From Pantoea rodasii (lineage in GTDB: Bacteria > Pseudomonadota > Gammaproteobacteria > Enterobacterales > Enterobacteriaceae), in NCBI RefSeq assembly GCF_002095465.1, contig NZ_MLFP01000002.1:390505-454504 (forward strand): a stretch of DNA of 64,000 bases, read 5' to 3'. Shown here one piece after another: positions 36,825 through 44,767 of the stretch (positions are counted from its first letter, which is position 1; the number at the start of each line of letters is the position of its first letter). A program made the translations under genes and the position numbers. The notes under the pieces were generated by a model. That model was given only the letters and a program-made list of their open reading frames with translations, did not search any database and was not told where the DNA came from.

Positions 36825-37588
36825 ATGAGAAACATCGTGCGCGCCGTCAAGGTGAACAAATATTTCGACCAGTTTCATGCGCTGAAGGATGTCAGCCTCG
36901 AAGTGAATTACGGCGAGGTGATGTGCATCCTCGGGCCATCCGGCTCCGGTAAAAGCACCTTCCTGCGCTGCATCAATCAGCTGGAGAAGATCGATCAAGG
37001 TGGCATTTGGGTCGACAACGAATTAGCAGGCTATCGCATCGCCGGCAACAAACTGCATGCGTTGAGCGATAAGCAAATTGCCCGCCAGCGCCTGCAAACC
37101 GGCATGGTGTTCCAGCGCTTTAACCTGTTCCCGCACAAAACCGCGCTGGAAAACATTATCGAAGGGCCGTGTCGTGTCCTGCTGCGCCCGAAGCGCGAAG
37201 CCACTGAAGAGGCGATGGCACTGCTGGACCGGGTTGGTCTGGCGCACAAGCGCACGACTATCCGCAGTCACTGTCCGGCGGGCAGCAGCAGCGTGTGGCG
37301 ATTGCCCGTGCGCTGGCAATGAAACCGAAATTGATGCTGTTTGACGAACCCACTTCGGCGCTGGATCCGGAGATGGTCGGCGAAGTGCTGGCGGTGATGC
37401 GCCAGTTGGCAAAAGAGGGCACCACCATGCTGGTGGTCACCCACGAAATGGGCTTTGCCCGTGAGGTGGCGAACCAGGTGGTGTTTATGGACGAGGGACG
37501 CATCATCGAGCAGGGCGCACCAGAAGACATTCTGCTGAACCCGCAGAACCCACGGATGAAAAACTTTATTAACGCGATTCTTCTTTAA
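36825..37588 (+). pseudogene. Polar amino-acid ABC ATPase, frameshifted
   Basis: A GlnQ/HisP-type ATPase of 254 residues when repaired. Walker A is GPSGSGKSTF, and the Q-loop region is GMVFQRFNLFPHKT. At about 37252 one base is missing: the first frame ends in unrelated sequence at 37322. The second supplies the signature ([17 protein letters not shown] after repair), Walker [13 protein letters not shown] and H-loop [10 protein letters not shown]. Adding a G gives [18 protein letters not shown]. Starts at ATG 36825 with GGGAG upstream. Energises the importer encoded by its neighbours. Confidence 0.86.
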
Positions 37589-37607
37589 CGTGACCGGGGT
37601 GAAAAAC

Positions 37608-38429
37608 ATGAAAAAACTGTTATTGAGTGCCATCAGTGCTGCGCTTTTACTGCAATCTTCTGCCTGGGCAGATATCGCCGTGCCAGCCGCCATCAAAGAG
37701 AAAGGCTTGACCGTGGCGATCATGCCGAACTATCCGCCAATGGATTTCAAGGATCCGGCCACCAACCAGCTTACCGGTGTGGATTACGATCTTGGTCAGG
37801 CGATTGCGGCAAAGCTGGGCGTGAAGATCAACTGGCAGGAGATCGCCTTTGAGCAGATGGTTAACGCGGTGGTGACGAAGCGCGTCGATCTGGTGATGTC
37901 CGGCATGACCGACACCAAAGAGCGCCAGAAGGTGGTTAACTTTATCGATTACTTCAAAACCGGTCCGCAGTTCTACACTCAGGCCGCTCGCAGCGACATC
38001 AACAGCGCGATGGATCTGTGCGGTAAAAAAGTCGGCACCAGTCGTCGTACCACTTTCCCGGTAGAGATTGCCAACTGGTCTAAAGCGCACTGCGAAGCGG
38101 CCGGCAAGCCAGCGATCATCGTAGTTGGCGCTGAAGGTACGGCGGATGCGCGTACCCAGCTGCGTCAGAACCGTCTGGATGGCGTGGTGCAGGGGAGCGA
38201 AACGCTGCCGTACATCATGGATCTTGAGAAGGGTAAATATAAGCCGCTCGATAAAGCCTTCTCCTTCCAGTACACCGGCATGGCGATTGGTAAAGATGCA
38301 GGCGAGCTGACCACTGCGGTGCAGGCGGCGATTGATGCGATGATTGCCGACGGTAGCTACCAGAAGATCCTCGCGAAATGGGGCCTGTCCGACAATGGCG
38401 TGACTCAGGCGACCGTTAACCAGGGCTAA
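37608..38429 (+). CDS. Polar amino-acid ABC substrate-binding protein
   Basis: A 273-residue periplasmic binding protein with an N-terminal signal peptide (residues 1-21, SSAWA). The SBP family 3 fold is shown by YPPMDFKDPATNQLTGVDYD, FEQMVNAVVTKRVDLVMSGM and DTKERQKVVNF. The ligand pocket is like those of glutamine/aspartate-type binders, and substrate is not readable. It starts 19 bases after the ATPase stop and belongs to the ArgH-like operon. The probable ligand is the compound split by the lyase. Confidence 0.88.
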   Translation: MKKLLLSAISAALLLQSSAWADIAVPAAIKEKGLTVAIMPNYPPMDFKDPATNQLTGVDYDLGQAIAAKLGVKINWQEIAFEQMVNAVVTKRVDLVMSGMTDTKERQKVVNFIDYFKTGPQFYTQAARSDINSAMDLCGKKVGTSRRTTFPVEIANWSKAHCEAAGKPAIIVVGAEGTADARTQLRQNRLDGVVQGSETLPYIMDLEKGKYKPLDKAFSFQYTGMAIGKDAGELTTAVQAAIDAMIADGSYQKILAKWGLSDNGVTQATVNQG

Positions 38430-38441
38430 AGGAGCGTAGCG

Positions 38442-39287
38442 ATGCAACAACCGGGCGCAGTGCGCTGGCCGCAGGGGAAACGCGGCTGTATGGCGCTGGC
38501 GTTTGACCTTGATGGTCCCACCGGCGATGCCATGTTGAATGGCAGCCTGTGGTCAACGCCAGAATATTTCACCTTTGGTGCGTATGGGCCGTACCGTGCG
38601 CTCGGGCGATTGCTCGACCTGCTGCGCGCTTTCCAGATCCCCGCCACGTTTTTTGTGCCGGCGTGGGTCGTGGAACAGTGGCCGCAGCAGTGTCAGGCGA
38701 TTATCGAACAAGGCCACGAAGTGGCCTATCACGGCTATCGTCACGAATCTTTCTGGGCGATTCCGCCGGATGAACAGCGTGCCGTGATGGCGAAATCCGC
38801 TGAAATCTTTAAACAGCATTTGGGCATCACCGCCTGCGGTTTCCGTACGCCGTCAGGTGACTGGCATGCCGAAACGCCGCAAATTTTGCGTGATGCTGGG
38901 GTGATTTATTCCAGCAGCATGCGCGGCGACGATCGTCCTTACAGCATCCCGGTGGCCGGTCATACGCCGCTGGTGGAGATCCCCGGCAAGTGGGAGATGG
39001 ACGATTACGCCTCGCTGGCCTACACGCGCCAGCCTGACTTCCCGAAAGGGGGCGATCGTATCGCCAGCTATGCGCACACGCGCGATAACTGGCAGCGTGA
39101 ATTCGATGGCGCGATGGATGAAGGCTTGTGCCTGACCACGCTGTTCCACCCGAAAATTTCCGGCCAGCCTGGACGTATCCTGCTGCTGGAGCAGCTGTTT
39201 GAACATATGACGGCGCGTGATGACGTGTGGTTTGCACGCTGTGATGCGGTGGCGCAGTGGTATCTGCAGGAGCAACAGCATGACTGA
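38442..39287 (+). CDS. Polysaccharide deacetylase-fold hydrolase A (PuuE/HpPgdA-like)
   Basis: A 281-residue NodB-fold enzyme without signal peptide. The metal motif is FDLDG (Asp base and metal ligand); HGYRHE gives the His-x3-His pair and GFRTPSGDWH the third motif. The DLDG pattern is that of the cytoplasmic PuuE/HpPgdA/cyclic-imidase branch, which hydrolyses allantoin, cyclic imides or small amides rather than chitin. In this operon it probably opens or deformylates/deacylates a small nitrogen compound. It starts 12 bases after the binding-protein stop; the stop overlaps the paralogue's start by eight bases. Confidence 0.8.
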   Translation: MQQPGAVRWPQGKRGCMALAFDLDGPTGDAMLNGSLWSTPEYFTFGAYGPYRALGRLLDLLRAFQIPATFFVPAWVVEQWPQQCQAIIEQGHEVAYHGYRHESFWAIPPDEQRAVMAKSAEIFKQHLGITACGFRTPSGDWHAETPQILRDAGVIYSSSMRGDDRPYSIPVAGHTPLVEIPGKWEMDDYASLAYTRQPDFPKGGDRIASYAHTRDNWQREFDGAMDEGLCLTTLFHPKISGQPGRILLLEQLFEHMTARDDVWFARCDAVAQWYLQEQQHD

Positions 39288-40167
39288 ATCATCCCGCTGG
39301 CCGCTGGGCTTCCAGTCCGCCGCCGTTTTGACCATCGATTTCAATGATATCCACGGCATTTTGACCCAGGCGCCAGCCGTCGCCGGGCGCGATAAAACCC
39401 TGTCGGTTTGGCGCTATGGCACCCTGCGCGGTGTGGACCGCTTGCTGGCGTTACTGGCAGAGAAACAGCTGCAAGCCAGCTGGTGCTTACCGGCAATTGT
39501 CGCGGCAGAGCAGCCGGAACTGATTAAACGCATCGTGGCCGATGGCCATGAGATTGCCTGCAGCGGCGAGCGCCATGAAGACTTCTCGGCGTTGTCGCTG
39601 GATCAGCAGATCGCCAGCGTGACGCGCGGCTGTGAGCAGCTGGCGCAGTTTACCGGCAAACCGATTCAGGGCTTCCGCACCCCCGCAGGGCAGTGGAAGC
39701 CGGGTCTGGCGGACGCGCTGGTGGAGCAGGGCATTCGCTGGTCATCAAGCTGGCGCGGCGACGATCTGCCGTACTTCCATCCCGGCACGCGGCTGGTGGA
39801 ACTGCCGATGCATTACACGCTGGAAGATGAACCTTATTTTGCCTTTAACCTGAGTCCGGCTATCCCGCCGGGACAGTCGCGGATTGCGCCTTATGCCGAA
39901 ACGCTGGCGAACATGACGCAGGATTTCCAGGGCTTCCACCGCTTTGGCCTGTGTTATCTGCTGCGCCTTCATCCGGAGATCATCGGCACCGCCGGGCGTA
40001 TCGGTTTGCTGCGTGAATTGATCGAGACGCTGCAACAGCACAACGTGTGGATCGCTACGGCGGAACAGGTGGCGGCGCATTGGCAAACTCAGCCGGACAA
40101 TGATTTTTGCCATCCGGCAGAAGTGTTTACTCGCATCACCGGAGGTGCGCATGGCCTCGACGCTTGA
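39280..40167 (+). CDS. Polysaccharide deacetylase-fold protein B, degenerate metal site
   Basis: A 295-residue paralogue of the preceding protein (same GFRTPAGQWK and SSSWRGDDLPYF blocks). Its first metal motif reads DFND instead of DLDG, and the His-x3-His pair is CSGERHED, with Ser in place of the first His. It may therefore be a non-catalytic partner or use a different chemistry, as in PuuE-type allantoinases that need no metal. The two genes overlap by eight bases, which suggests a hetero-oligomer. The stop lies inside the MmgE/PrpD gene. Confidence 0.78.
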   Translation: MTESSRWPLGFQSAAVLTIDFNDIHGILTQAPAVAGRDKTLSVWRYGTLRGVDRLLALLAEKQLQASWCLPAIVAAEQPELIKRIVADGHEIACSGERHEDFSALSLDQQIASVTRGCEQLAQFTGKPIQGFRTPAGQWKPGLADALVEQGIRWSSSWRGDDLPYFHPGTRLVELPMHYTLEDEPYFAFNLSPAIPPGQSRIAPYAETLANMTQDFQGFHRFGLCYLLRLHPEIIGTAGRIGLLRELIETLQQHNVWIATAEQVAAHWQTQPDNDFCHPAEVFTRITGGAHGLDA

Positions 40168-41512
40168 TCAACTGGCGACATTTATCGCTGATACCCGTTT
40201 TGAACAACTGCCAGACGTGCTGGTCGAACAGGCCAAACGCCATCTGCTGGATACGCTTGGAGCTTCACTGGCGGGCAGCGACAGCCCAATCTGGCGCGAC
40301 TGTCTGGCATTGGCGCTCGCAGAAGGCGGGCATCAGCAGGCACAGGTTTGGGGAAGTGCACGGCAGGTGAATCCGCGCCAGGCGGCATGGCTGAATGGCG
40401 TTGCCGCACATATGTATGAGCTGGATGATACCGGCGGCTGCGATCACTCGGGCGCGGTGGTCATTCCCGCCATTCTGGCGGCATTGCCGCTGGTGACGCA
40501 GCCGGTTGAAGGCCAGGCGCTGCTGGTGGCGATGGTGATCGGTTATGACGTCGGACGTCGAGTGCTGGAGGCCTGCGGTGGCTACTCTGCGCACAATGGC
40601 GCAGGCTGGCACTCCACCGCCAGCTGCGGCGTGTTGGGTGCCGCAGCCGCGGTGTGTTCACTGCTGCAACTGGATCGCGCTCAGTGCGCGTCAGCCTTAG
40701 GCATTGCCGCCAGTTTCAGCGGCGGGCTGTGGGGCTTTATTCATGATGGTTCGCACACCAAAAAGCTGCATGCTGCACGCGCGGCAGAAGGTGGCGTGCA
40801 GGCGGCCTTGTTGGCGCAGCGCGGTATCAATGGACCATCGGCGGTGTTTGAGGCGAAGTGGGGTGGATTCCTGCAAACCCTGGCGCCTGAAACGCAGCAA
40901 CCTGCGGCGTTAACCGCCGATCTTGGCGTGGTGTGGAAGCTGGCGCGCTGTTCAATTAAGCCGTATGCATCCTGCCGCGGCACCCATGCGGCAGTCGATG
41001 CATTGAATTTGATGCTGGTGCAGCATCCAGTCAAACCTGAGCAGATTGAGCGCATCGTGGTGGGATTGAATCCGTTCCTGCTGGAGATGTGTGGCGGACG
41101 TGAGCTGCAGAGCCTGGCGAGTGCACAAATGAGCCTGCCGTATGCATTGGCGGCGCGTGCGCTGTATGGTTCCGCCGAGCTGGCCAGCTACGATGATGCT
41201 AAGCGTCTGCATCCTCAGGTTGAAGCGTTTATGGCACAAATTGAGCTGGTGATTGATGAGCAGCAGGGCCGTGACGACGAGCCGTGGGTGCGGATTGAAA
41301 CGCAACAGGGCGAGCAGTGGCAGCAGCATGTGTCGGTGCCATCGGGTGCGCCAGCCAATCCGATGAGCCTTGAGGCGCTGCTGGCTAAATACCGCAGTTT
41401 AGCGGGACGCGTGTTGCCGGTTGAGCAGGTTGAACAGCTGGAAGCGATTTGCATGGAGTTGGATGACGTCGCAGATGTGCAGGAAGTGGTGGCGCTGCTG
41501 GCTCGTGCATAG
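40151..41512 (+). CDS. MmgE/PrpD-family protein (epimerase/dehydratase-like)
   Basis: A 453-residue protein of the MmgE/PrpD family, which includes 2-methylcitrate dehydratase, cis-aconitate decarboxylase and iminodisuccinate epimerase. Visible motifs: ELDDTGGCDHSGAVVIPAIL (the conserved DD...HPG-like segment here H-SG), GWHSTASCGVLGAAAA, and IKPYASCRGTHAAVDA. With an ArgH-type lyase in the same operon, an epimerase role for a branched amino-dicarboxylate such as iminodisuccinate is attractive. ATG 40151 has a perfect GGAGG five bases upstream. It overlaps the previous gene by 17 bases and ends the operon. Confidence 0.82.
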   Translation: MASTLDQLATFIADTRFEQLPDVLVEQAKRHLLDTLGASLAGSDSPIWRDCLALALAEGGHQQAQVWGSARQVNPRQAAWLNGVAAHMYELDDTGGCDHSGAVVIPAILAALPLVTQPVEGQALLVAMVIGYDVGRRVLEACGGYSAHNGAGWHSTASCGVLGAAAAVCSLLQLDRAQCASALGIAASFSGGLWGFIHDGSHTKKLHAARAAEGGVQAALLAQRGINGPSAVFEAKWGGFLQTLAPETQQPAALTADLGVVWKLARCSIKPYASCRGTHAAVDALNLMLVQHPVKPEQIERIVVGLNPFLLEMCGGRELQSLASAQMSLPYALAARALYGSAELASYDDAKRLHPQVEAFMAQIELVIDEQQGRDDEPWVRIETQQGEQWQQHVSVPSGAPANPMSLEALLAKYRSLAGRVLPVEQVEQLEAICMELDDVADVQEVVALLARA

Positions 41513-41626
41513 GGAGTGGGTGCTGAATTTTGCACCTAAACCTGTAGCAACTAGTGAGGTCGTCAGATGCATTTGCATGCTCGCAGATTAATTCACAGGT
41601 GATGTTGTTGTTCACAGGTGATAACG

Positions 41627-41821
41627 CAGGCTGGGGGCGCTTTGGCGCTGGCGTCCTCGCGCCGCTGACGCGGTGCCCTCGCCTCGTTCATCTGCCTGAC
41701 GGAACGGCGGGATGGCACATCCATGTGCCGCCCCGCCTTTCGCCCGCATCCCCGCGGGCTATCCTGGCAGACTCACTCTGCTCGGCGCTGCGAATTGCCT
41801 GCGCCAAATCGCCCCAGCCTG
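41627..41821. repeat. MITE-like element with terminal inverted repeats
   Basis: The left end CAGGCTGGGGGCGCTTTGGC (from 41627) is the near-perfect reverse complement of the right end at 41801-41821 (GCGCCAAATCGCCCCAGCCTG), over about 21 bases with one extra G and one mismatch. A further hairpin sits in the middle (about 41708-41738). There is no coding capacity. Part of it (41655-41681) is 26/27 identical to the complement of 42433-42459. Confidence 0.6.
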
Positions 41822-41949
41822 CTCATTAACCATTGTGCTTGCTGTTAAAGGCAGCCTGCTGACTAATGCCGGTCAGTTAAGCGTTTTTCGGCCGCAATAA
41901 ATGGTGGCCCTACGATGTAAGTACATGTTTTAACTAGGGTGCGCATTTA

Positions 41950-42062
41950 GGTACAAACCGGGCACACAGGTAACACTTTAGACCGGGTACATGGGTAACA
42001 GTTATAACTGGCATAGCAGACGAGACTCACTATGCCCTGGAATGAGACTGTTTTGGATGATA
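41950..42062 (+). mobile_element. Possible IS481-family 5' remnant
   Basis: A terminal-repeat-like stretch (ACCGGGTACATGGGTAACAG, 41977-41996) precedes an ATG at 42032 that reads MPWNETVLDD, the usual opening of IS481-type transposases. It is then lost in stops and repeat sequence. Only the first few codons remain. Confidence 0.4.
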
Positions 42063-42071
42063 GCGCCAGAG

Positions 42072-42360
42072 GTGATCCAGATATCCCAGCCAGCTGATTA
42101 GCTAAAGTGCCTACTGCTGAAAAGGGCACATTGCGTAAGGCCGTAGCACCTCTGATGCTGCAAGGGCTATCCGCAGTGCTGAGGTTTGTATGTTGTGCCG
42201 GGAGATCCACACAGGGATGATCCAATTCTCCCAGTCTGCAGATGAGCTGAAGTGAATGCTGTTGAAAGTGGGCACAAAATTTGAGGCCGTAGCACCTCTG
42301 ATGCTGCAAGGGCTATTCGCAGCGCTGAGGCTTTACGTTGTGCCAGGAGATCCACGCAAG
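42072..42360 (+). repeat. Tandem pair of about 145-bp repeats
   Basis: Copy 1 is 42072-42216 and copy 2 is 42217-42360. Both begin TGATCCA, and both contain GCCGTAGCACCTCTGATGCT (from 42140 and 42286), followed by CAAGGGCTAT. They end at GGAGATCCAC. The outer parts have diverged. Confidence 0.75.
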
Positions 42361-42496
42361 GATGCGTGGATCAGTTCGGGGCCGACCAGGGATGGTCGAT
42401 CCCCGAACGATCCGTAGGCACGACGTGGAAGCCGAGGGCACCGCGTTAGCGGCGCGAGGGCTGCCCGGCAGCAGCAGAGGTGCTACGGCCCGCACC
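42349..42496. repeat. Structured dispersed repeat with nested hairpins
   Basis: GATCCACGCA (42349-42358) pairs with TGCGTGGATC (42363-42372). TTCGGGG and CCCCGAA then enclose CGACCA/TGGTCG. The end, 42464-42496, recurs as its reverse complement at 63968-64000 with one mismatch in 33 bases. Confidence 0.7.
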
Positions 42497-42602
42497 CAGC
42501 ACAGGACTCAGCCCTCAGCCCCCCAAACTGAACACCCCTGCACTTTTAATTCTCACTCCGCAGAAGTACTCGCCACATCCTGCACAAGCACTCCCCCCAG
42601 GT

Positions 42603-43688
42603 TTAAACCCGCGCAGCCAACCCTTCTATCCGCTGCATTGCCGCCAGCAGACGGTCTTCGGTCACCGCTACCGCCATATTCTCCATATCCGGCGCATGCA
42701 CGGATTCACGCACAATCAGCGCCAGATCGGCATCATCCAATTCGGCAATCTCACGCAGCGTCAATGGCACGCCGCAGTCGCGTGCCAGACGCATCTCATC
42801 CAGCACCTCTTCATCGCTGCGATCTTCCAACGCCAGCAAGCAAAGATTACCGAAGCCAACCAACAAGCCATGGCCAAACTCTCGCGTCTTATCGCAGAAG
42901 GTAAAGCCTTCATAAATCGCATGTGAAGCGGCTGCGTGGGCACCGTTGCTCATCAGCGAGGTCAATCCAGCCCAGGTAAAGATCGCATCCAGCACCTGAT
43001 CCAGAGAGGCGCTGCTCTCGCCGCGCAGCACTGCTGCATAAGCCGACGGGCCATGTTCCGCGATCACGTCATAGCAAATCTGGCTGTGAGCCAGCGATGA
43101 GAGTGCATTGCCTTCGCGTGCAGGATGGCGGACGCTCACTGCGCGGAACTCATACCATTTAGCCAGGGTATCGCCCAGTCCGGCAGCCAGCCAGCGAGCA
43201 GGGGCTTTAGCCAGCAACTCACTGTCGATAATCACCGCCGCCGGTGCCTGTGGCAGCGGGAAAATATCAAAGAAATTGCCGTTATCGTCGTAGCGAATGG
43301 TCAATGGCGTCACTGCCGAACAGGTGGCGGCGATGGTCGGAACCGTGATAAACGGTAAGCCCAGCTGCGCGCCCACCGCTTTAACGGTATCCAGCGATTT
43401 ACCGCCGCCGACGCCGATAATCACGTCAGCTTGCAGCTCGGTGGCGATGGCGGCCAAACGATTGATCTGGTTAATCGAAGTTTCACCACCAAACCACTCC
43501 TGCGCCAGCAGCGTCACGTTGGCCGCCAGCAGTTGGGCGCGCACTTGCGCTTCCACCGATTGCAGTGCCTGATGACCGCCGATCAGCAGGGCGCGTTTGC
43601 CCAACCCGGCGCATATTTCGCCCAGCTGATTGATCACGCCTGCACCGCGCAATACGCGCGCCGGAAACACCAAATTCTGTTGTGTCAT
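42603..43688 (-). CDS. Iron-containing alcohol dehydrogenase family protein (GldA/HcxA-like)
   Basis: A 361-residue NAD(P)-dependent dehydrogenase of the group III metal-dependent type. GVGGGKSLDTVKAVG is the nucleotide-binding loop and LPFITVPTIAATCSAVTPLT is shared with E. coli HcxA (YbdH) and GldA. The metal ligands are provided by GLGDTLAKWYE and HAAASHAIYEGF / FGHGLLVGFG. HcxA reduces 2-oxo acids such as 2-oxobutyrate; substrate here is inferred only. The ATG at 43686-43688 overlaps the stop of the upstream agmatinase-family gene as TGATG, so the two are translationally coupled. Confidence 0.85.
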   Translation of the reverse strand: MTQQNLVFPARVLRGAGVINQLGEICAGLGKRALLIGGHQALQSVEAQVRAQLLAANVTLLAQEWFGGETSINQINRLAAIATELQADVIIGVGGGKSLDTVKAVGAQLGLPFITVPTIAATCSAVTPLTIRYDDNGNFFDIFPLPQAPAAVIIDSELLAKAPARWLAAGLGDTLAKWYEFRAVSVRHPAREGNALSSLAHSQICYDVIAEHGPSAYAAVLRGESSASLDQVLDAIFTWAGLTSLMSNGAHAAASHAIYEGFTFCDKTREFGHGLLVGFGNLCLLALEDRSDEEVLDEMRLARDCGVPLTLREIAELDDADLALIVRESVHAPDMENMAVAVTEDRLLAAMQRIEGLAARV

Positions 43689-44643
43689 CACTTATTCTCT
43701 GTGTATCGGACGCCGGGCAACACGCACAGCATCTCATAAAGGATATTGGCCGCCAGCTGTGAGGTCATGCCACTGATATCGTACGGCGGTGACACCTCGA
43801 CCAGATCGCCACCGACCAGATTGAGTCCGCGACAGCCGCGCACAATCTCCAGTCCCTGCATTGAGGTCAAGCCGCCCACTTCTGGCGTACCGGTGCCGGG
43901 CGCCACGCGGGATCGAAACTGTCGATGTCATAGCTGAGATACACCGGACCCTCACCGATGCGCGCACGCACCTCAGCCATCAATGGGGCCATGGATCGAT
44001 ACCAACACTGTTCAGCAGGCACCAGATGGAAGCCTTGATCGACGCCCCACTGGAAATCATCGGCGGCGTAGCCTTGAGCGCGCTGGCCAATCTGCACCAC
44101 GCGCTGACAATCAAGCAGACCTTCTTCCACCGCGCGGCGGAATGTGGTGCCGTGGGCAATCTTCTCGCCAAACATCTCATCGTTGGTATCGGTGTGTGCA
44201 TCAATGTGGATCAGGCCCATCGGCCCGTGCTTCTTCGCCAGCGCACGCAGAATCGGCAGCGTCAGCGTGTGATCGCCGCCCAGCGTTAACGGGATAATCG
44301 GCCAATTATTTAGCTCGGTATAATAGTTTTCGATGATATCAACCGATTTCAGCAGGCTGTAAGTATTAATGGGCACATCGCCGAGGTCGCCGACACGCAA
44401 CGAATCAAAAGGAGCTGCGCCGGTCGCCATGTTATACGGGCGAATCATAACTGAATCGGCACGAATCGCGCGTGGCCCATAGCGCGTGCCGCTGCGCTGC
44501 GACGTGCCGATATCCAGTGGAATGCCAACAAACGCGACATCAAGATCAGCAGGCGATTCAACGGCCGGCAAACGCATCATGGTGCCACGGCCAGCAAAAC
44601 GGGGCATCTCATTGCCGCCCTGCGGCTGAGGAAAATCGGTCAT
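43688..44643 (-). pseudogene. Agmatinase-family ureohydrolase, frameshifted
   Basis: A 318-residue Mn-dependent ureohydrolase when repaired. The metal ligands lie in GGDHTLTLPILRAL, HIDAHTDTND and SYDIDSFDPA. Near 43903 one base is missing in a G run. The first frame then ends in unrelated residues, while the second continues APGTGTPEVGGLTSMQGLE to the TGA at 43688. Repair gives DPAWAPGTGTPEVGGL, the family consensus. Such enzymes cut agmatine, guanidinobutyrate, guanidinopropionate or related guanidino compounds to urea plus amine. The ATG at 44641-44643 has AAGGAG six bases before it. It is divergent from a LysR gene. Confidence 0.87.
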
Positions 44644-44767
44644 CACGAACTCCTTCGGCTAAGTGAATCTCATCATGGCCTGAGGCGCGTGCGGGAAAAA
44701 TCCTTGACAGCAGATAATCACTTCAGAGATTACTTAACTTTAATCGGCAATCTCTGAAGGAAATACG

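Larger units (their letters stand above)
41513..42602. other. Non-coding repeat-rich island
   Basis: About 1.1 kb without a credible gene, between two converging catabolic operons. It holds a 195-bp palindromic element, a probable IS481-type remnant, a tandem pair of 145-bp repeats and a structured repeat that recurs at the right end of the window. The short open frames in it do not resemble proteins. Confidence 0.7.

Noticed and set aside
41554..41829. Open frame within the MITE-like element
   Set aside because: It coincides with the palindromic element, with no homology or ribosome site.
42338..42926. Long rightward open frames in the repeat island
   Set aside because: They run through structured repeats and the antisense of the ADH gene; composition (Arg, Pro, Ser, His rich) is not protein-like.
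43688..44643. The ureohydrolase as the formiminoglutamase of the hut pathway
   Set aside because: It is in a different operon with its own LysR, no HutC-like site is nearby, and HutF plus HutG already complete the pathway.
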